Shown: one piece after another, positions 16,901 to 24,584 of the stretch
Position numbering within the stretch: the stretch's first letter is position 1
Layout: each line of letters opens with the position of its first letter
Origin: Armatimonadota bacterium
GTDB lineage: Bacteria; Armatimonadota; JAAZEB01
Reading direction: 5' to 3'
Assembly (NCBI GenBank): GCA_012841485.1
Contig: DUUU01000389.1
Location: 1 to 27,834, forward strand
DNA length: 27,834 nucleotides
The notes under the pieces: model-generated
Told to the model about the DNA's origin: nothing
What the model saw: the letters and a program-made list of their open reading frames with translations, nothing else
The model's database searches: none
Position numbers and translations under genes: made by a program

Positions 16901-18236
16901 TGCCGTTGACCCGCGGTGATGCCCGCGACCCGGAACCCACCCCGAATGGGCCGGCTTCGCGGGCGCTTATACCCCCCTCTTCCCCCGTGTCCAGGAGCTC
17001 CCGGTAAAGCCGGGCCGTGCGTGCCGCCGTGGTTGTCTCGGTGTATTCAGCCAGCACGCGCGCCCGGCCGGCCTCGCCTAGGCGCGCGGCCAGCGGCGCA
17101 TCCCCCCGCAGACGCTCAATCGCCGCGGCAAGCGCGCCCGCGTCCGCCGGAGGCACGAGGAGGCCCGTCTCCCCATCCGCCACAATCTCCGCCGGACCGG
17201 CCTCGTTGCAGGCGATGCACGGTTTGCCGCAGGCCATCGCCTCGATGAGCGCCCGTCCGAATGGCTCTCGCCGCGAGGGGAGCACGAAGGCGTCGCACGC
17301 GCTGTAGACCGCGGTCACGTCGGGCCGGTGCCCCAGGAAGGTGACGGCGCCGCGCAGGTCGGGCTGCAGAGCCCGGGCGCGCAGGAGCGCCTCGTAGTCG
17401 GGATGGTCGTCGAAGAGATCCGCGCCGGCCAAGAGGCAGCGGATCTCCGCGTCCTCCTGCGCGCGCCGCAGCCGCGCCACGGCGTCGAGGAGGACGTGGT
17501 GGCTCTTCCATGGGACGATCTGCCCGACGGCGGCGACCACGAACGCCTCGGGGGGGATGCCCAATTCGGAGCGCAGGCGCCCCCCCGCCTCTGCATCCGG
17601 GCGGAACGTCTCCGGATCAATCCCGTTGGCGATGATCACGATGCGCTCTCGCGCGACGCCCCAGCTTGCGACCTGATCTGCTACGGCCCCGGAGATGGCG
17701 ATCACCCGGGTTGCCATGCGGCCCAGCCACCCGCCCAGACCGCCGAGGGACACCAGGTCACGCACATGCCAGATCCCTGGAAGGCGCGCTCGCCGGGCAG
17801 CGATCAGGCCTGCGAGTGCCGCGGTCGTGCTGTTGGCATGGATCAGCGCGATCTCCCGGCGTCGCGCCAGCCGGGCCAGCCAGTGCGCGCTCGCTCCCAG
17901 GCAAATGCTCGCGTGCAGGTGGCGCAGCGGCGAAGCCCGCCGCTTCAGCCGCGCCAACCGCACCGGGTGAACCGGTATCCCCAGCGCCGCGAGTTCGTCC
18001 CAGAGCGGGCCTCCCGCCGGCAATGCCGCCTCGATAGAGAAGCCCTCGCCGGGTAGCCGTCGCGCCAGCCCCAGCAGACTCCGCTCCGCCCCGCTCATTC
18101 GCGAGACGTGGTTGACCACGAGGATGGAGGGGGCGTGGGAGGACAGAGCGGGTTGGTGGCCGCGCCCGGCCGAGGGAGAGGCGCCAGGCAAGGAGGGGGT
18201 CTCGCGTCCTGCTCTGGCCCCCGGACCCTGTCTCAT
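16884..18236 (-). CDS. GT4 family glycosyltransferase
   Basis: A 450-aa protein whose GT-B core starts at residue ~36 (PSILVVNHVSRMSGAERSLLGLARRL). It has LIHANSTTAALAGL, ISGAVADQVASWGVARERI, VAAVGQIVPWKSHHVLLDA, the E-x7-E donor motif EPFGRALIE and GLLVPPADAGALA. The first ~35 residues and last ~30 (Gly/Ser/Arg-rich) are not part of the fold; a later start is possible but no better Shine-Dalgarno was found. It begins 4 bp after the hydrolase stop and overlaps the next glycosyltransferase by 17 bp. Confidence 0.88.
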   Translation of the reverse strand: MRQGPGARAGRETPSLPGASPSAGRGHQPALSSHAPSILVVNHVSRMSGAERSLLGLARRLPGEGFSIEAALPAGGPLWDELAALGIPVHPVRLARLKRRASPLRHLHASICLGASAHWLARLARRREIALIHANSTTAALAGLIAARRARLPGIWHVRDLVSLGGLGGWLGRMATRVIAISGAVADQVASWGVARERIVIIANGIDPETFRPDAEAGGRLRSELGIPPEAFVVAAVGQIVPWKSHHVLLDAVARLRRAQEDAEIRCLLAGADLFDDHPDYEALLRARALQPDLRGAVTFLGHRPDVTAVYSACDAFVLPSRREPFGRALIEAMACGKPCIACNEAGPAEIVADGETGLLVPPADAGALAAAIERLRGDAPLAARLGEAGRARVLAEYTETTTAARTARLYRELLDTGEEGGISAREAGPFGVGSGSRASPRVNGNADRD

Positions 18237-18240
18237 GCGG

Positions 18241-20007
18241 CTACCCGCCCCCCGAGGGGAAGTGTCCGGCCAGCCAGGCGAGGGTCTGATCCAGCACTTC
18301 CTCCCGCCAGGCAGTGCCGTAGAAGGAGTGGTTGGCGCCCTCGATCTGCGTCACGGAGACCTGCGCGTGCCGGGCAGCCAGAATGCGCTGGTAGTAGGGG
18401 AGGGCCACTGGCGCGATGGGGTCGTGCGTGCCGTAGACGAAGAAAATCGGCCCGCGGAACTCCTTGAGCCGGGCGGCCGCCTGAAGGTCCACGGCGCGGT
18501 CATCGGTGGCGGCGATCCCGGCCTTCCCGGAGACCACGCGGGCGATCTTTCCGAACTGTAGCTTGCCCCCGATCAGCTTGCGCCACGTCTGGGGCCGGAA
18601 GAGCTTGCGCGCGTACTCGCGCAGGAAATGGCGGCGCTTGGCGGCGACGGCGCGCTCCTCTTCCGCCTGCTCTGAGACCGGTGCCGACCAGAGGATGAGC
18701 CCGTCTGGGGCGGCGTCCTGCGCTGCAGCCCCAATGGCAACCTGCGAGCCGGCACACAGCCCCACCAGGATCACGCGCTCGCATCCCTCCTCGCGCAAGA
18801 AGCGTGCCGCGGCCACAGCATCCTCGATCATCGTGGCGCGGGTGGCCTCGGCGATCTCCCCCCCGCTGTCACCGCGCCCGCGAAAATCGAAGCGGAGGCA
18901 GGCGATGCCCGCTTCCGCCGCGCGCCGTGCCAGCGACACGAAGAGCGCATGCGGTCCGATGCGCGTGCCGGACCACCCATGCAGCGTCACCAATCCCGTC
19001 GCCGGGCGAGCCGGCGTCTTGGGTAGGCTCAGCACGCCGTGTAGCCACCGCCCGCTGCTCTGGAAGCAGACCGGCCGCTCCTGCCCCGCGCGCAGCGAGA
19101 GCTCGCGGGTTTCGGAAGGCGGAAGGGCAGGGGGCGTTGCCTCGCCGCTGCCGTTCGGGGCGGGCGAATCCGAGATCCAGGAGAGCGTGGTCTGCACCAG
19201 ATCGGGCACGGGCACCGGGTCCTGCAAGCTCCAGAACGGTTCGGCCACGATGGCGCGCGTTTCGATTTCGGCTCCCGCGGAGGTGTAGGAGGCGAGGGCG
19301 CCCTCCATCTCTCGCGAAACCCGGCCGGCGGCGTTCACGCTGATCCCGAGCACGCGCGCTGGCGGACGGCGGATCTCGCCTGGGAAGGCGAGCGCCTCCA
19401 TCTCCGCGTGCAGCGCCGGCGTCACCCAGTAGCCGTCGAAATCGTAGCCCTCTCCGGCGGGTGCTCCGGTTTTCGGTTTGGGCGCTTCCGGTTGCGCCTG
19501 GCCAGAGGCCTCCGCGCCCTCTTTCGCCGTCAGCATCTCGCGGATGCGCTTCTGGCGCAGGTTCATCTGGGCATAGCGCCGCCCGTTGATCACCGGCTCC
19601 CACAGCACCAGGCAGTGTGCGCACCCCGCTTCCGATGGCCACGATTCCGCGACACGGGCGGCGAGCGCCGCCCCCAGGCGCACGCCTAGAAGGCCGGCCG
19701 GCGTTCCGGGATACTGCGCGCGCACGAAGGCGAGGGCCCTCTGAATATCCTCCTCCGCGCCGGCGAGCGTAAACTCGGCGAAAGAGCCCTCGCTATCGCC
19801 GGTGCCGCGGTAGTCAAAGCGGAGCACCGCCACCCCATGGTCAGCCAGCGCGCGCGCCGTCTCCACGAGGAGACGATGCGCCCCCTTCTTCTCCTCCGCG
19901 AAGGGCGGGCAGAAGACCAGCGCGAGCGTGGGGTTTCCCTCTGGCCGGTGGAGCACCCCGAAGAGACCAGGACTCTCGCCTGCCAGTATGACCGGCTCTT
20001 CAGGCAC
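18241..20007 (-). CDS. Fused tandem alpha/beta hydrolase (exosortase-A-associated hydrolase 2 + 1-like)
   Basis: A 588-aa protein with two alpha/beta hydrolase domains. Domain 1 (~5-280) has ALVFCPPFAEEKKGAHRL and FDYRGTGDSEG, very like the exosortase-A-associated hydrolase 2 family, but the nucleophile elbow reads GVRLG (108-112), so Arg110 takes the nucleophile position. Domain 2 (~305-585), after a Pro-rich linker, has LHGWSGTRIGPH, FDFRGRGDSGG, an elbow GLCAG with Cys418, YGTHDP (Asp529) and GANHSFYG (His560): a Cys-Asp-His triad. In exosortase-A/EPS loci the two hydrolases are usually separate genes near an acyl carrier protein. Here the ACP gene ends 2 bp before this GTG start (GAGG 7-8 nt upstream). 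A thioesterase or acyl-transfer role on the ACP product is an inference. No exosortase is in the window. Confidence 0.85.
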   Translation of the reverse strand: MPEEPVILAGESPGLFGVLHRPEGNPTLALVFCPPFAEEKKGAHRLLVETARALADHGVAVLRFDYRGTGDSEGSFAEFTLAGAEEDIQRALAFVRAQYPGTPAGLLGVRLGAALAARVAESWPSEAGCAHCLVLWEPVINGRRYAQMNLRQKRIREMLTAKEGAEASGQAQPEAPKPKTGAPAGEGYDFDGYWVTPALHAEMEALAFPGEIRRPPARVLGISVNAAGRVSREMEGALASYTSAGAEIETRAIVAEPFWSLQDPVPVPDLVQTTLSWISDSPAPNGSGEATPPALPPSETRELSLRAGQERPVCFQSSGRWLHGVLSLPKTPARPATGLVTLHGWSGTRIGPHALFVSLARRAAEAGIACLRFDFRGRGDSGGEIAEATRATMIEDAVAAARFLREEGCERVILVGLCAGSQVAIGAAAQDAAPDGLILWSAPVSEQAEEERAVAAKRRHFLREYARKLFRPQTWRKLIGGKLQFGKIARVVSGKAGIAATDDRAVDLQAAARLKEFRGPIFFVYGTHDPIAPVALPYYQRILAARHAQVSVTQIEGANHSFYGTAWREEVLDQTLAWLAGHFPSGGG

Positions 20008-20009
20008 GC

Positions 20010-20276
20010 TTATTCCTCTTGGCCCAACTTGCGGCGGACGTAGGCCGCGATGGAGGCCACGTTCTTGAACAGCTCCAGGTCGAAGTCGTCATCCTCGAAG
20101 GTGATCCCGTACACCTCCTCGAGCCCGGCCACCAACTCGAACAGGTTCACCGAGTCCAGGCCATAGGCATCCATCAACACCTCTTCATCGCCAATCTCCG
20201 CCGGCGATACCTTCAGGAAGAGCCGTTCGACCATCAGCTCCTTGATTTGCGATTCGATGCTCTGTCGTTCCGCCAT
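20010..20276 (-). CDS. Acyl carrier protein
   Basis: An 88-aa acidic helical protein. The phosphopantetheine site is GLDSVNLFEL with Ser42; helix III carries GITFEDDDFDLELFKNV and the end is IAAYVRRKLG. It should carry acyl groups as thioesters in the cytoplasm. The ATG at 20276 (MAERQSIES) is preferred over a longer frame that would overlap the GT2 gene; a G-run just upstream is the only ribosome-site candidate. It is not next to fatty-acid synthesis genes but between a glycosyltransferase and the tandem hydrolase, so it is probably a dedicated carrier for glycan-related acyl chemistry. Acyl-activating and acyltransferase partners are not in the window. Confidence 0.92.
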   Translation of the reverse strand: MAERQSIESQIKELMVERLFLKVSPAEIGDEEVLMDAYGLDSVNLFELVAGLEEVYGITFEDDDFDLELFKNVASIAAYVRRKLGQEE

Positions 20277-20290
20277 TTCCCCCCACTTTT

Positions 20291-21124
20291 CTAGATCCGC
20301 GGCCGTTCGATTGGCTTCCACACCGCTTCGCTCTCCTCGGGCCCGCCTTCGACGGAGAACATGTGTCGCCAGCGCCGCTTGAAGAGCATGCCGTTCTTGA
20401 TCGTCACGTATCGGAAGTTCACATCGGGCGAGCCATCTGTGGTCACATTCTCGTAATGGAGCGCCTCCACCTTCGGATAATAGATCACGCGATACCCGGC
20501 CTCGCGCGCCCGGTAGGAGAGGTCCAGATCCTCGTACTGCACGGGGTTGAACGCCTCATCGAAGGTTCCAACGCGGTCGAGCACCTCCCGCTTGACCACG
20601 ATGCAGGCGCTGATGGTGCATTGCAGCTCGCGCTCCTCATTGAAGCGCGGGTCATCGCGCGCCTCGCCCCGGCCCACGTAGACGATCCGTCCGGTGGGCG
20701 TCACCGCGCATCCGGCATATTGGATCAGGTGCGGCGGCACCGGATAGAGAAGTTTCGCCGTGATCAGCCCCGCGTCCGCCTCGGAATCCAGCCGGCCGGC
20801 GAGGGCGCGCAGCCACCCCGGATCCTCGACGACCACGTCGTTATCGAGGAATGCCAGGAGCCGGCCCGAGGCGACGGCGATCCCCTGGTTGCGCCCGGTA
20901 CACGCGCCGACGTTGCGGTCATTCTGCACCACGCGCACCGGGATCCCGCGCTCGGCGGCTTCCGGGACAAATGCCTCCAGCCATTCGCGTGTGCCGTCGG
21001 TGGAGCCCTGATCGACGACCACCAACTCCAGGCCTGGATAGTCGGTTTGCACCAGGCTCTGCAGGCACCGTCGGGTATACTCCCGCTTATTATAGCTCAA
21101 CACGACGGCAGATGCTTCAGCCAT
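20291..21124 (-). CDS. GT2 family glycosyltransferase (rhamnosyltransferase-like)
   Basis: A 277-aa GT-A enzyme. It begins ASAVVLSYNKREYTRRCLQSL with VVVDQGSTDGT, and has the metal-binding DND (94-96, AFLDNDVVVEDPGW) and the catalytic-base region QYEDLDLSYRAREAGY. GT2 enzymes are inverting and cytoplasmic. The C-terminus ends soon after YVTIKNGMLFKRRWRH, without a membrane anchor. ATG 21124 has GGAG 7 nt upstream; the GTG one codon earlier is possible. It ends 14 bp before the ACP gene and is the first of the tightly packed run. Confidence 0.92.
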   Translation of the reverse strand: MAEASAVVLSYNKREYTRRCLQSLVQTDYPGLELVVVDQGSTDGTREWLEAFVPEAAERGIPVRVVQNDRNVGACTGRNQGIAVASGRLLAFLDNDVVVEDPGWLRALAGRLDSEADAGLITAKLLYPVPPHLIQYAGCAVTPTGRIVYVGRGEARDDPRFNEERELQCTISACIVVKREVLDRVGTFDEAFNPVQYEDLDLSYRAREAGYRVIYYPKVEALHYENVTTDGSPDVNFRYVTIKNGMLFKRRWRHMFSVEGGPEESEAVWKPIERPRI

Positions 21125-21133
21125 CACAACGCT

Positions 21134-21160
21134 CCGGGGGCGAGAGGTCCCAGCCCCCGG
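21134..21160 (-). promoter_or_regulatory. Hairpin overlapping the GT2 ribosome-binding site
   Basis: CCGGGGGC and GCCCCCGG form a perfect 8-bp stem with an 11-nt loop. On the minus strand its 3' arm ends in CCGG, and those two G residues are the beginning of the GGAG Shine-Dalgarno of the GT2 gene. It lies about 160 nt after the E1-beta stop without a U-tract, so it is more likely a translational control element or polarity point than a terminator. Confidence 0.45.
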
Positions 21161-21319
21161 CCTCCTCTCACGTTTCGTTCCGTGGTCCTATCGTCTCGCG
21201 CAAGGCTCTCCGCCGCGGTGCAGCCCGCTTTGGCGCGCCCTGTCAATCTGAATGCGTTGGGCTTGCAGAGGAGCCCCCGCCGGTCCCACTGCCTGAGTGC
21301 CGGGCTATCGCCGGGGGGA

Positions 21320-22342
21320 CTAGGCGTCTACCAGATCCCGGGCCGCCAGGACGATATCGACCGCCGACGGGAGAACCGCGGCCTCCAGCTCCGGGGCGAA
21401 GGGGATCGGGATGTCTGGCATCGCGACGCGCCGGATCGGCGCATCCAGGGAATCCCAGGCGTGCTCGAAGATCTGCATCCCGATCTCGGCGCACACACCA
21501 CCGGTGAGGGTTCCCTCCTCCGCCAGCACCACGCGGCCCGTCTTGATGACCGACTTGACCACCGTCATGATGTCCAGCGGCACGAGCGTGCGCAGGTCGA
21601 TCACCTCGGCGGAGATTCCCTCCTCGGCCAGTGCGACCGCCGCTTTCTCCGCCTCGCGCGCCATGCGCGAGTAAGCAACGATGGTCACGTCACTTCCCTC
21701 GCGGACGCACTGTGCTTTCCCTAACGGGATGAGGTAGTTGCCCTCGCGCACGGGCTCGCGCGACTGATAGAGCAGCTTGTTCTCGAGGAAGACCACGGGG
21801 TTGTCGTCACGGATGGCACTCTTGAGCAGGCCCTTCGCGTCGGTAGCCGTCGAAGGCGCGACCACCTTCAGGCCAGGCACGTGCATGAACCACGCCTCCA
21901 GGCTTTGCGAGTGCGTCGCCCCATAGGCGCGGCCCGCGCCCGCCGGACAGCGCAGTACCAGGGGCACGCGCGCCTGCTCGCCGTACATGTAGCGAAACTT
22001 CGCAGCGTGGTTCACGAGCTGATCCATGGCGAGGGTGACGAAGTCCATGAACATCACTTCGACCACGGGTCGGGCACCGAGGATGGCCGCGCCAACCGCC
22101 AGTCCCATGATCGACGCCTCGGAGATCGGCGTGTCGCGCACCCGGTCTGGGCCGAATTCTTCTAGCAGGCCCCGGGTCACCCCGAAGCACCCGCCGTAGA
22201 CGCCCATATCCTCCCCCATGAGGAAGACGTTGGGATCGCGCCGCATCTCCTCGGCGAGCGCCTCGCGCAGCGCCTCGGTGAAGTACATCTCTCGCACGGG
22301 CGAAGTGGCCGCCACGCCCTCGGGCACCGTTGTCTCCTTCAC
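21320..22342 (-). CDS. 2-oxoacid dehydrogenase-type E1 component, beta subunit
   Basis: A 340-aa protein. It shows VFLMGEDMGVYGGCFGVTRGLLEEFGPDRV, the DTPISEAS motif (Glu75 corresponds to the glutamate that activates thiamine diphosphate), HAAKFRYMYGEQARVPLVLR and the C-terminal transketolase-like domain (GKAQCVREGSDVTIVAYS... LRTLVPLD). It would pair with the alpha subunit next door to form an alpha2beta2 decarboxylase of the pyruvate/acetoin dehydrogenase type. The GTG at 22342 overlaps the alpha stop by 4 bp (GTGA), with GGAGGGG 7 nt upstream; a longer frame from 22408 is not needed. Substrate is undetermined. Confidence 0.9.
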   Translation of the reverse strand: MKETTVPEGVAATSPVREMYFTEALREALAEEMRRDPNVFLMGEDMGVYGGCFGVTRGLLEEFGPDRVRDTPISEASIMGLAVGAAILGARPVVEVMFMDFVTLAMDQLVNHAAKFRYMYGEQARVPLVLRCPAGAGRAYGATHSQSLEAWFMHVPGLKVVAPSTATDAKGLLKSAIRDDNPVVFLENKLLYQSREPVREGNYLIPLGKAQCVREGSDVTIVAYSRMAREAEKAAVALAEEGISAEVIDLRTLVPLDIMTVVKSVIKTGRVVLAEEGTLTGGVCAEIGMQIFEHAWDSLDAPIRRVAMPDIPIPFAPELEAAVLPSAVDIVLAARDLVDA

Positions 22343-23283
22343 GCGAACACCCCCTCCAGGGCCGCTTCGACGGGCAGCACCGGGCTGCGCTTCGCGAACT
22401 CTACGCACTCCTCAATCTCTCGCGCGGCCTCGTCGGGGATCCGATCCGCCTCCTCCGGGGTGAGGTGGCCGGCGGCCAGCAGGGCATCGCGGAACCGAGG
22501 GAGCGGATCACGTGCCTGCCATTCGGCCTCTTCCTCGCGAGTTCGATACGCCCGCCGGTCGCTCTTCGAGTGGCCGACCATCCGATAGGTCTTGCATTCG
22601 ATGAGCGTTGGGCCCTCGCCCCGGCGCGCGCGCGCCGCGGCCTCGTCTACCGCCGCGCACACCGCGAAGAAATCGTTGCCATCCACCACGACTCCAGGGA
22701 TGTTGTAGGCCGCCGCGCGCTTTGCCACATCCGCCACCGAGATGGCGTTCTGCACCGGCGTCGACATGGCATAGAGGTTGTTCTCACACAGGTAGAGGAC
22801 GGGAAGCTTCCAGAGGGCCGCCATATTCAGCGATTCGTGGAAGACGCCCTGGTTGGAGGCGCCATCGCCGAAGAAGCAGAGGACCACCTGGTCGCCCCCG
22901 CGCCGCTGAACGGCGAGCGCGGCGCCGGTGGCGATCGGAATCCCGCCGCCGGTAATTCCGTTCGAGCCGAGGAAGCCGATGGCGTAGCACGCCATGTGCT
23001 GGCTGCCCCCCCGGCCGCGCGAGTAGCCGGTCTCCCTGCCGAACAGCTCCGCCATCAGCCGGCGCGGGTCGCCCCCTTTGGCCAGGAAGTGCCCGTGCCC
23101 GCGGTGCGTGCTCGTGGCGTAATCATCGGGGCGCAGCGCCGCGCACGCGCCGACGGCGGAGGCCTCCTGGCCAACGCAGAGGTGCGATGTGCCGCGCAGC
23201 ACGCCTTCGCCGAACAACCGATCTACTTTTTGCTCGAAGAGACGGATGATCCACATCCGCCGATAGCATTCGCGTGGTTCCAT
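22339..23283 (-). CDS. 2-oxoacid dehydrogenase-type E1 component, alpha subunit
   Basis: A 314-aa protein, typical of short bacterial pyruvate/acetoin E1-alpha. It has SHLCVGQEA, STHRGHGHFLAKG (60s), GGSQHMACY, and the thiamine diphosphate motif from GDG (139-141) to ENN (167-169). YRMVGHSKSDRRAYRTREE near the C-terminus contains the phosphorylation-loop-like region of the family. It decarboxylates a 2-oxoacid (or cleaves acetoin) and normally hands the acyl group to a lipoyl E2. No E2 or E3 gene is in the window. Translationally coupled to the beta subunit gene. Confidence 0.92.
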   Translation of the reverse strand: MEPRECYRRMWIIRLFEQKVDRLFGEGVLRGTSHLCVGQEASAVGACAALRPDDYATSTHRGHGHFLAKGGDPRRLMAELFGRETGYSRGRGGSQHMACYAIGFLGSNGITGGGIPIATGAALAVQRRGGDQVVLCFFGDGASNQGVFHESLNMAALWKLPVLYLCENNLYAMSTPVQNAISVADVAKRAAAYNIPGVVVDGNDFFAVCAAVDEAAARARRGEGPTLIECKTYRMVGHSKSDRRAYRTREEEAEWQARDPLPRFRDALLAAGHLTPEEADRIPDEAAREIEECVEFAKRSPVLPVEAALEGVFA

Positions 23284-23387
23284 GGCTTCTCGTTAGACCC
23301 CCGTTCGACGCCTTTAGTTTCGAGAGAGCGGCACGCGCGCAGAGCCCGGCAGAGCGGGGAGGGGGAGAGGGCGGCCTCGAACGCTGA

Positions 23388-24239
23388 TTACCGGTTCAGC
23401 CGTCGGAGTGCCCGTTCTGCCCGCTCGCGGAGGTACTGATCCGGCGTGCCATCCAGGATCTTCTCCAGCGAGCGCGCGGCGGCATCGCGGTTGCCCTGCA
23501 TCAGGTAGATCATGTACAGCAGGAAGTGCGCCTGGGTTGCCTCGCGCGAGTCGGGAAAGTCGCACGTGACGCGCTCGAAGCACTTGCGTCCCTTGGGACT
23601 GGGGCCGCCCTTGCCCAAAGCCATGCCCAGGTTCAGCCAGAGCGCGGGAAGCGCCGCGCGCGCCTCCACCGCGGTGGACCTGGCGAGCGCCTCAACCAGT
23701 GGCTGGGCAGCAGCCGCGTTGCCACGCCGCAAGTAAAGGCGTGCCAGGGCAATCTGCGAGCCGACGTGAAGGGGTTCCCTGGCGAGCCTGGCTAGGTGCT
23801 CCCCCAGAGCCTGCTCGTCTGCCAGGATCTCCTCCAGACGCCCGGCCAGCTCAGACGCGGTCAGCGTTCCCGGTGGCCGCGCGACCTCGGTGCCATCGGC
23901 TTGCAGCACCACGTGCGTGGGATAGCTGATAGGGTTCCACCGCGCCGCCTCCTCGGGGGCGCGATCCGCATCCAGGCGCACCAGGATGTATCGCTCGAGG
24001 ACGCCGGCAAGCCGGGGATCCTCCGGCTTCTCCGTGTCTGGGCGCGCGCACAGCGGGCTCTTGGAACGCACGATCTCCAAGAACAGGAGCCGCTTCTCGT
24101 TTTCCGCGCGGGCTAGACCGTCGCTCACCGACGAGAGCCAGGATGGTTGCGCGCCTGCCGATGCGCAGGTCCCGAGCATCAGGAGCACACCTAAGAGTAG
24201 CTTCCGCACTGCCTTCATCCCCTCGGCGAACGCTTGCAC
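23388..24239 (-). CDS. Exported thioredoxin-fold protein with TPR-like C-terminus
   Basis: A 283-aa protein with a signal peptide (KAVRKLLLGVLLMLGTCASAGAQ). Residues ~35-140 read as a thioredoxin fold: KRLLFLEIVRSKSPLC, YILVRLDADRAPEEAARWNPISYPTHVVLQADGTEV, with the cis-Pro in SYPTHV. The CxxC active site is absent (SPLCARPD keeps one Cys), so it is not an ordinary disulfide reductase. Residues ~145-280 contain TPR-like helical pairs (IALARLYLRRGNAAAAQPLVEAL; HFLLYMIYLMQGNRDAAARSLEKIL). The GTG at 24239 is chosen because GGAGG lies 5 nt upstream; ATG 24218 would begin the signal peptide directly. It is 104 bp upstream of E1-alpha. Function is unknown; a periplasmic scaffold or chaperone is possible. 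Confidence 0.75.
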   Translation of the reverse strand: MQAFAEGMKAVRKLLLGVLLMLGTCASAGAQPSWLSSVSDGLARAENEKRLLFLEIVRSKSPLCARPDTEKPEDPRLAGVLERYILVRLDADRAPEEAARWNPISYPTHVVLQADGTEVARPPGTLTASELAGRLEEILADEQALGEHLARLAREPLHVGSQIALARLYLRRGNAAAAQPLVEALARSTAVEARAALPALWLNLGMALGKGGPSPKGRKCFERVTCDFPDSREATQAHFLLYMIYLMQGNRDAAARSLEKILDGTPDQYLRERAERALRRLNR

Positions 24240-24396
24240 CCGCCCCTCCCGGGCTCTGGCCGGGCATCCCGTGAAGCACGCCTTTGGGACGCCTTCGCAT
24301 GCCGTGTGGTTCATCGCCCCGGTTTCGGTCCCCTGCAACGACGCGCCATCGGCTCCCCGAGATCGCGCGGAGGGGGCCGGGGGCCGGCTTGTCGTC

Positions 24397-24425
24397 TTGC
24401 GGCAGCTCTCCCTTTGTGATATACT
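24397..24425 (+). promoter_or_regulatory. Extended -10 promoter of the KimA-like transporter gene
   Basis: TTGCGG (24397-24402) and TATACT (24420-24425) are 17 bp apart, and TG one base before the -10 (24417-24418) makes an extended -10 element. The predicted start is near 24432, giving a ~150-nt leader if translation begins at 24585. Confidence 0.6.
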
Positions 24426-24437
24426 CTGCCAATATCA
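24417..24437. promoter_or_regulatory. Inverted repeat over -10 and transcript start (candidate operator)
   Basis: TGATAT (24417-24422) and ATATCA (24432-24437) are perfect inverted half-sites with a 9-bp spacer, spanning the -10 box to the predicted transcription start. The geometry fits a dimeric repressor site; no regulator gene is in the window. Confidence 0.4.
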
Positions 24438-24472
24438 GACGGCGAGCCTCCTGATGGATGCGTGCCATGAGC

Positions 24473-24505
24473 GCTCACCTGTGGATTGCGTGAGCTGACC
24501 TGTGG
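24473..24505. repeat. 12-bp direct repeat, 21-bp period
   Basis: GCTCACCTGTGG (24473-24484) and GCTGACCTGTGG (24494-24505) differ at one base and are offset by 21 bp, two helical turns. They lie in the transporter leader, in the divergent gap. A hairpin with arms CCGTAAC and GTTACGG (24518-24536) follows. Confidence 0.6.
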
Positions 24506-24584
24506 TCTCCGAGACGCCCGTAACATGCCGTTACGGATGCTTACCCCCGCCCGGCCAGCTTCTGATGATGGAGAAACTGGTAAG

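Noticed and set aside
23851..24468. 205-codon minus-strand frame starting MARIHQEARRL
   Set aside because: It overlaps the thioredoxin/TPR gene in another frame and becomes low-complexity after ~35 residues.
24432..24584. Cyclic di-AMP (ydaO) riboswitch before the KimA-like gene
   Set aside because: I looked for the conserved core segments of that riboswitch and did not see them; a covariance search would settle it.
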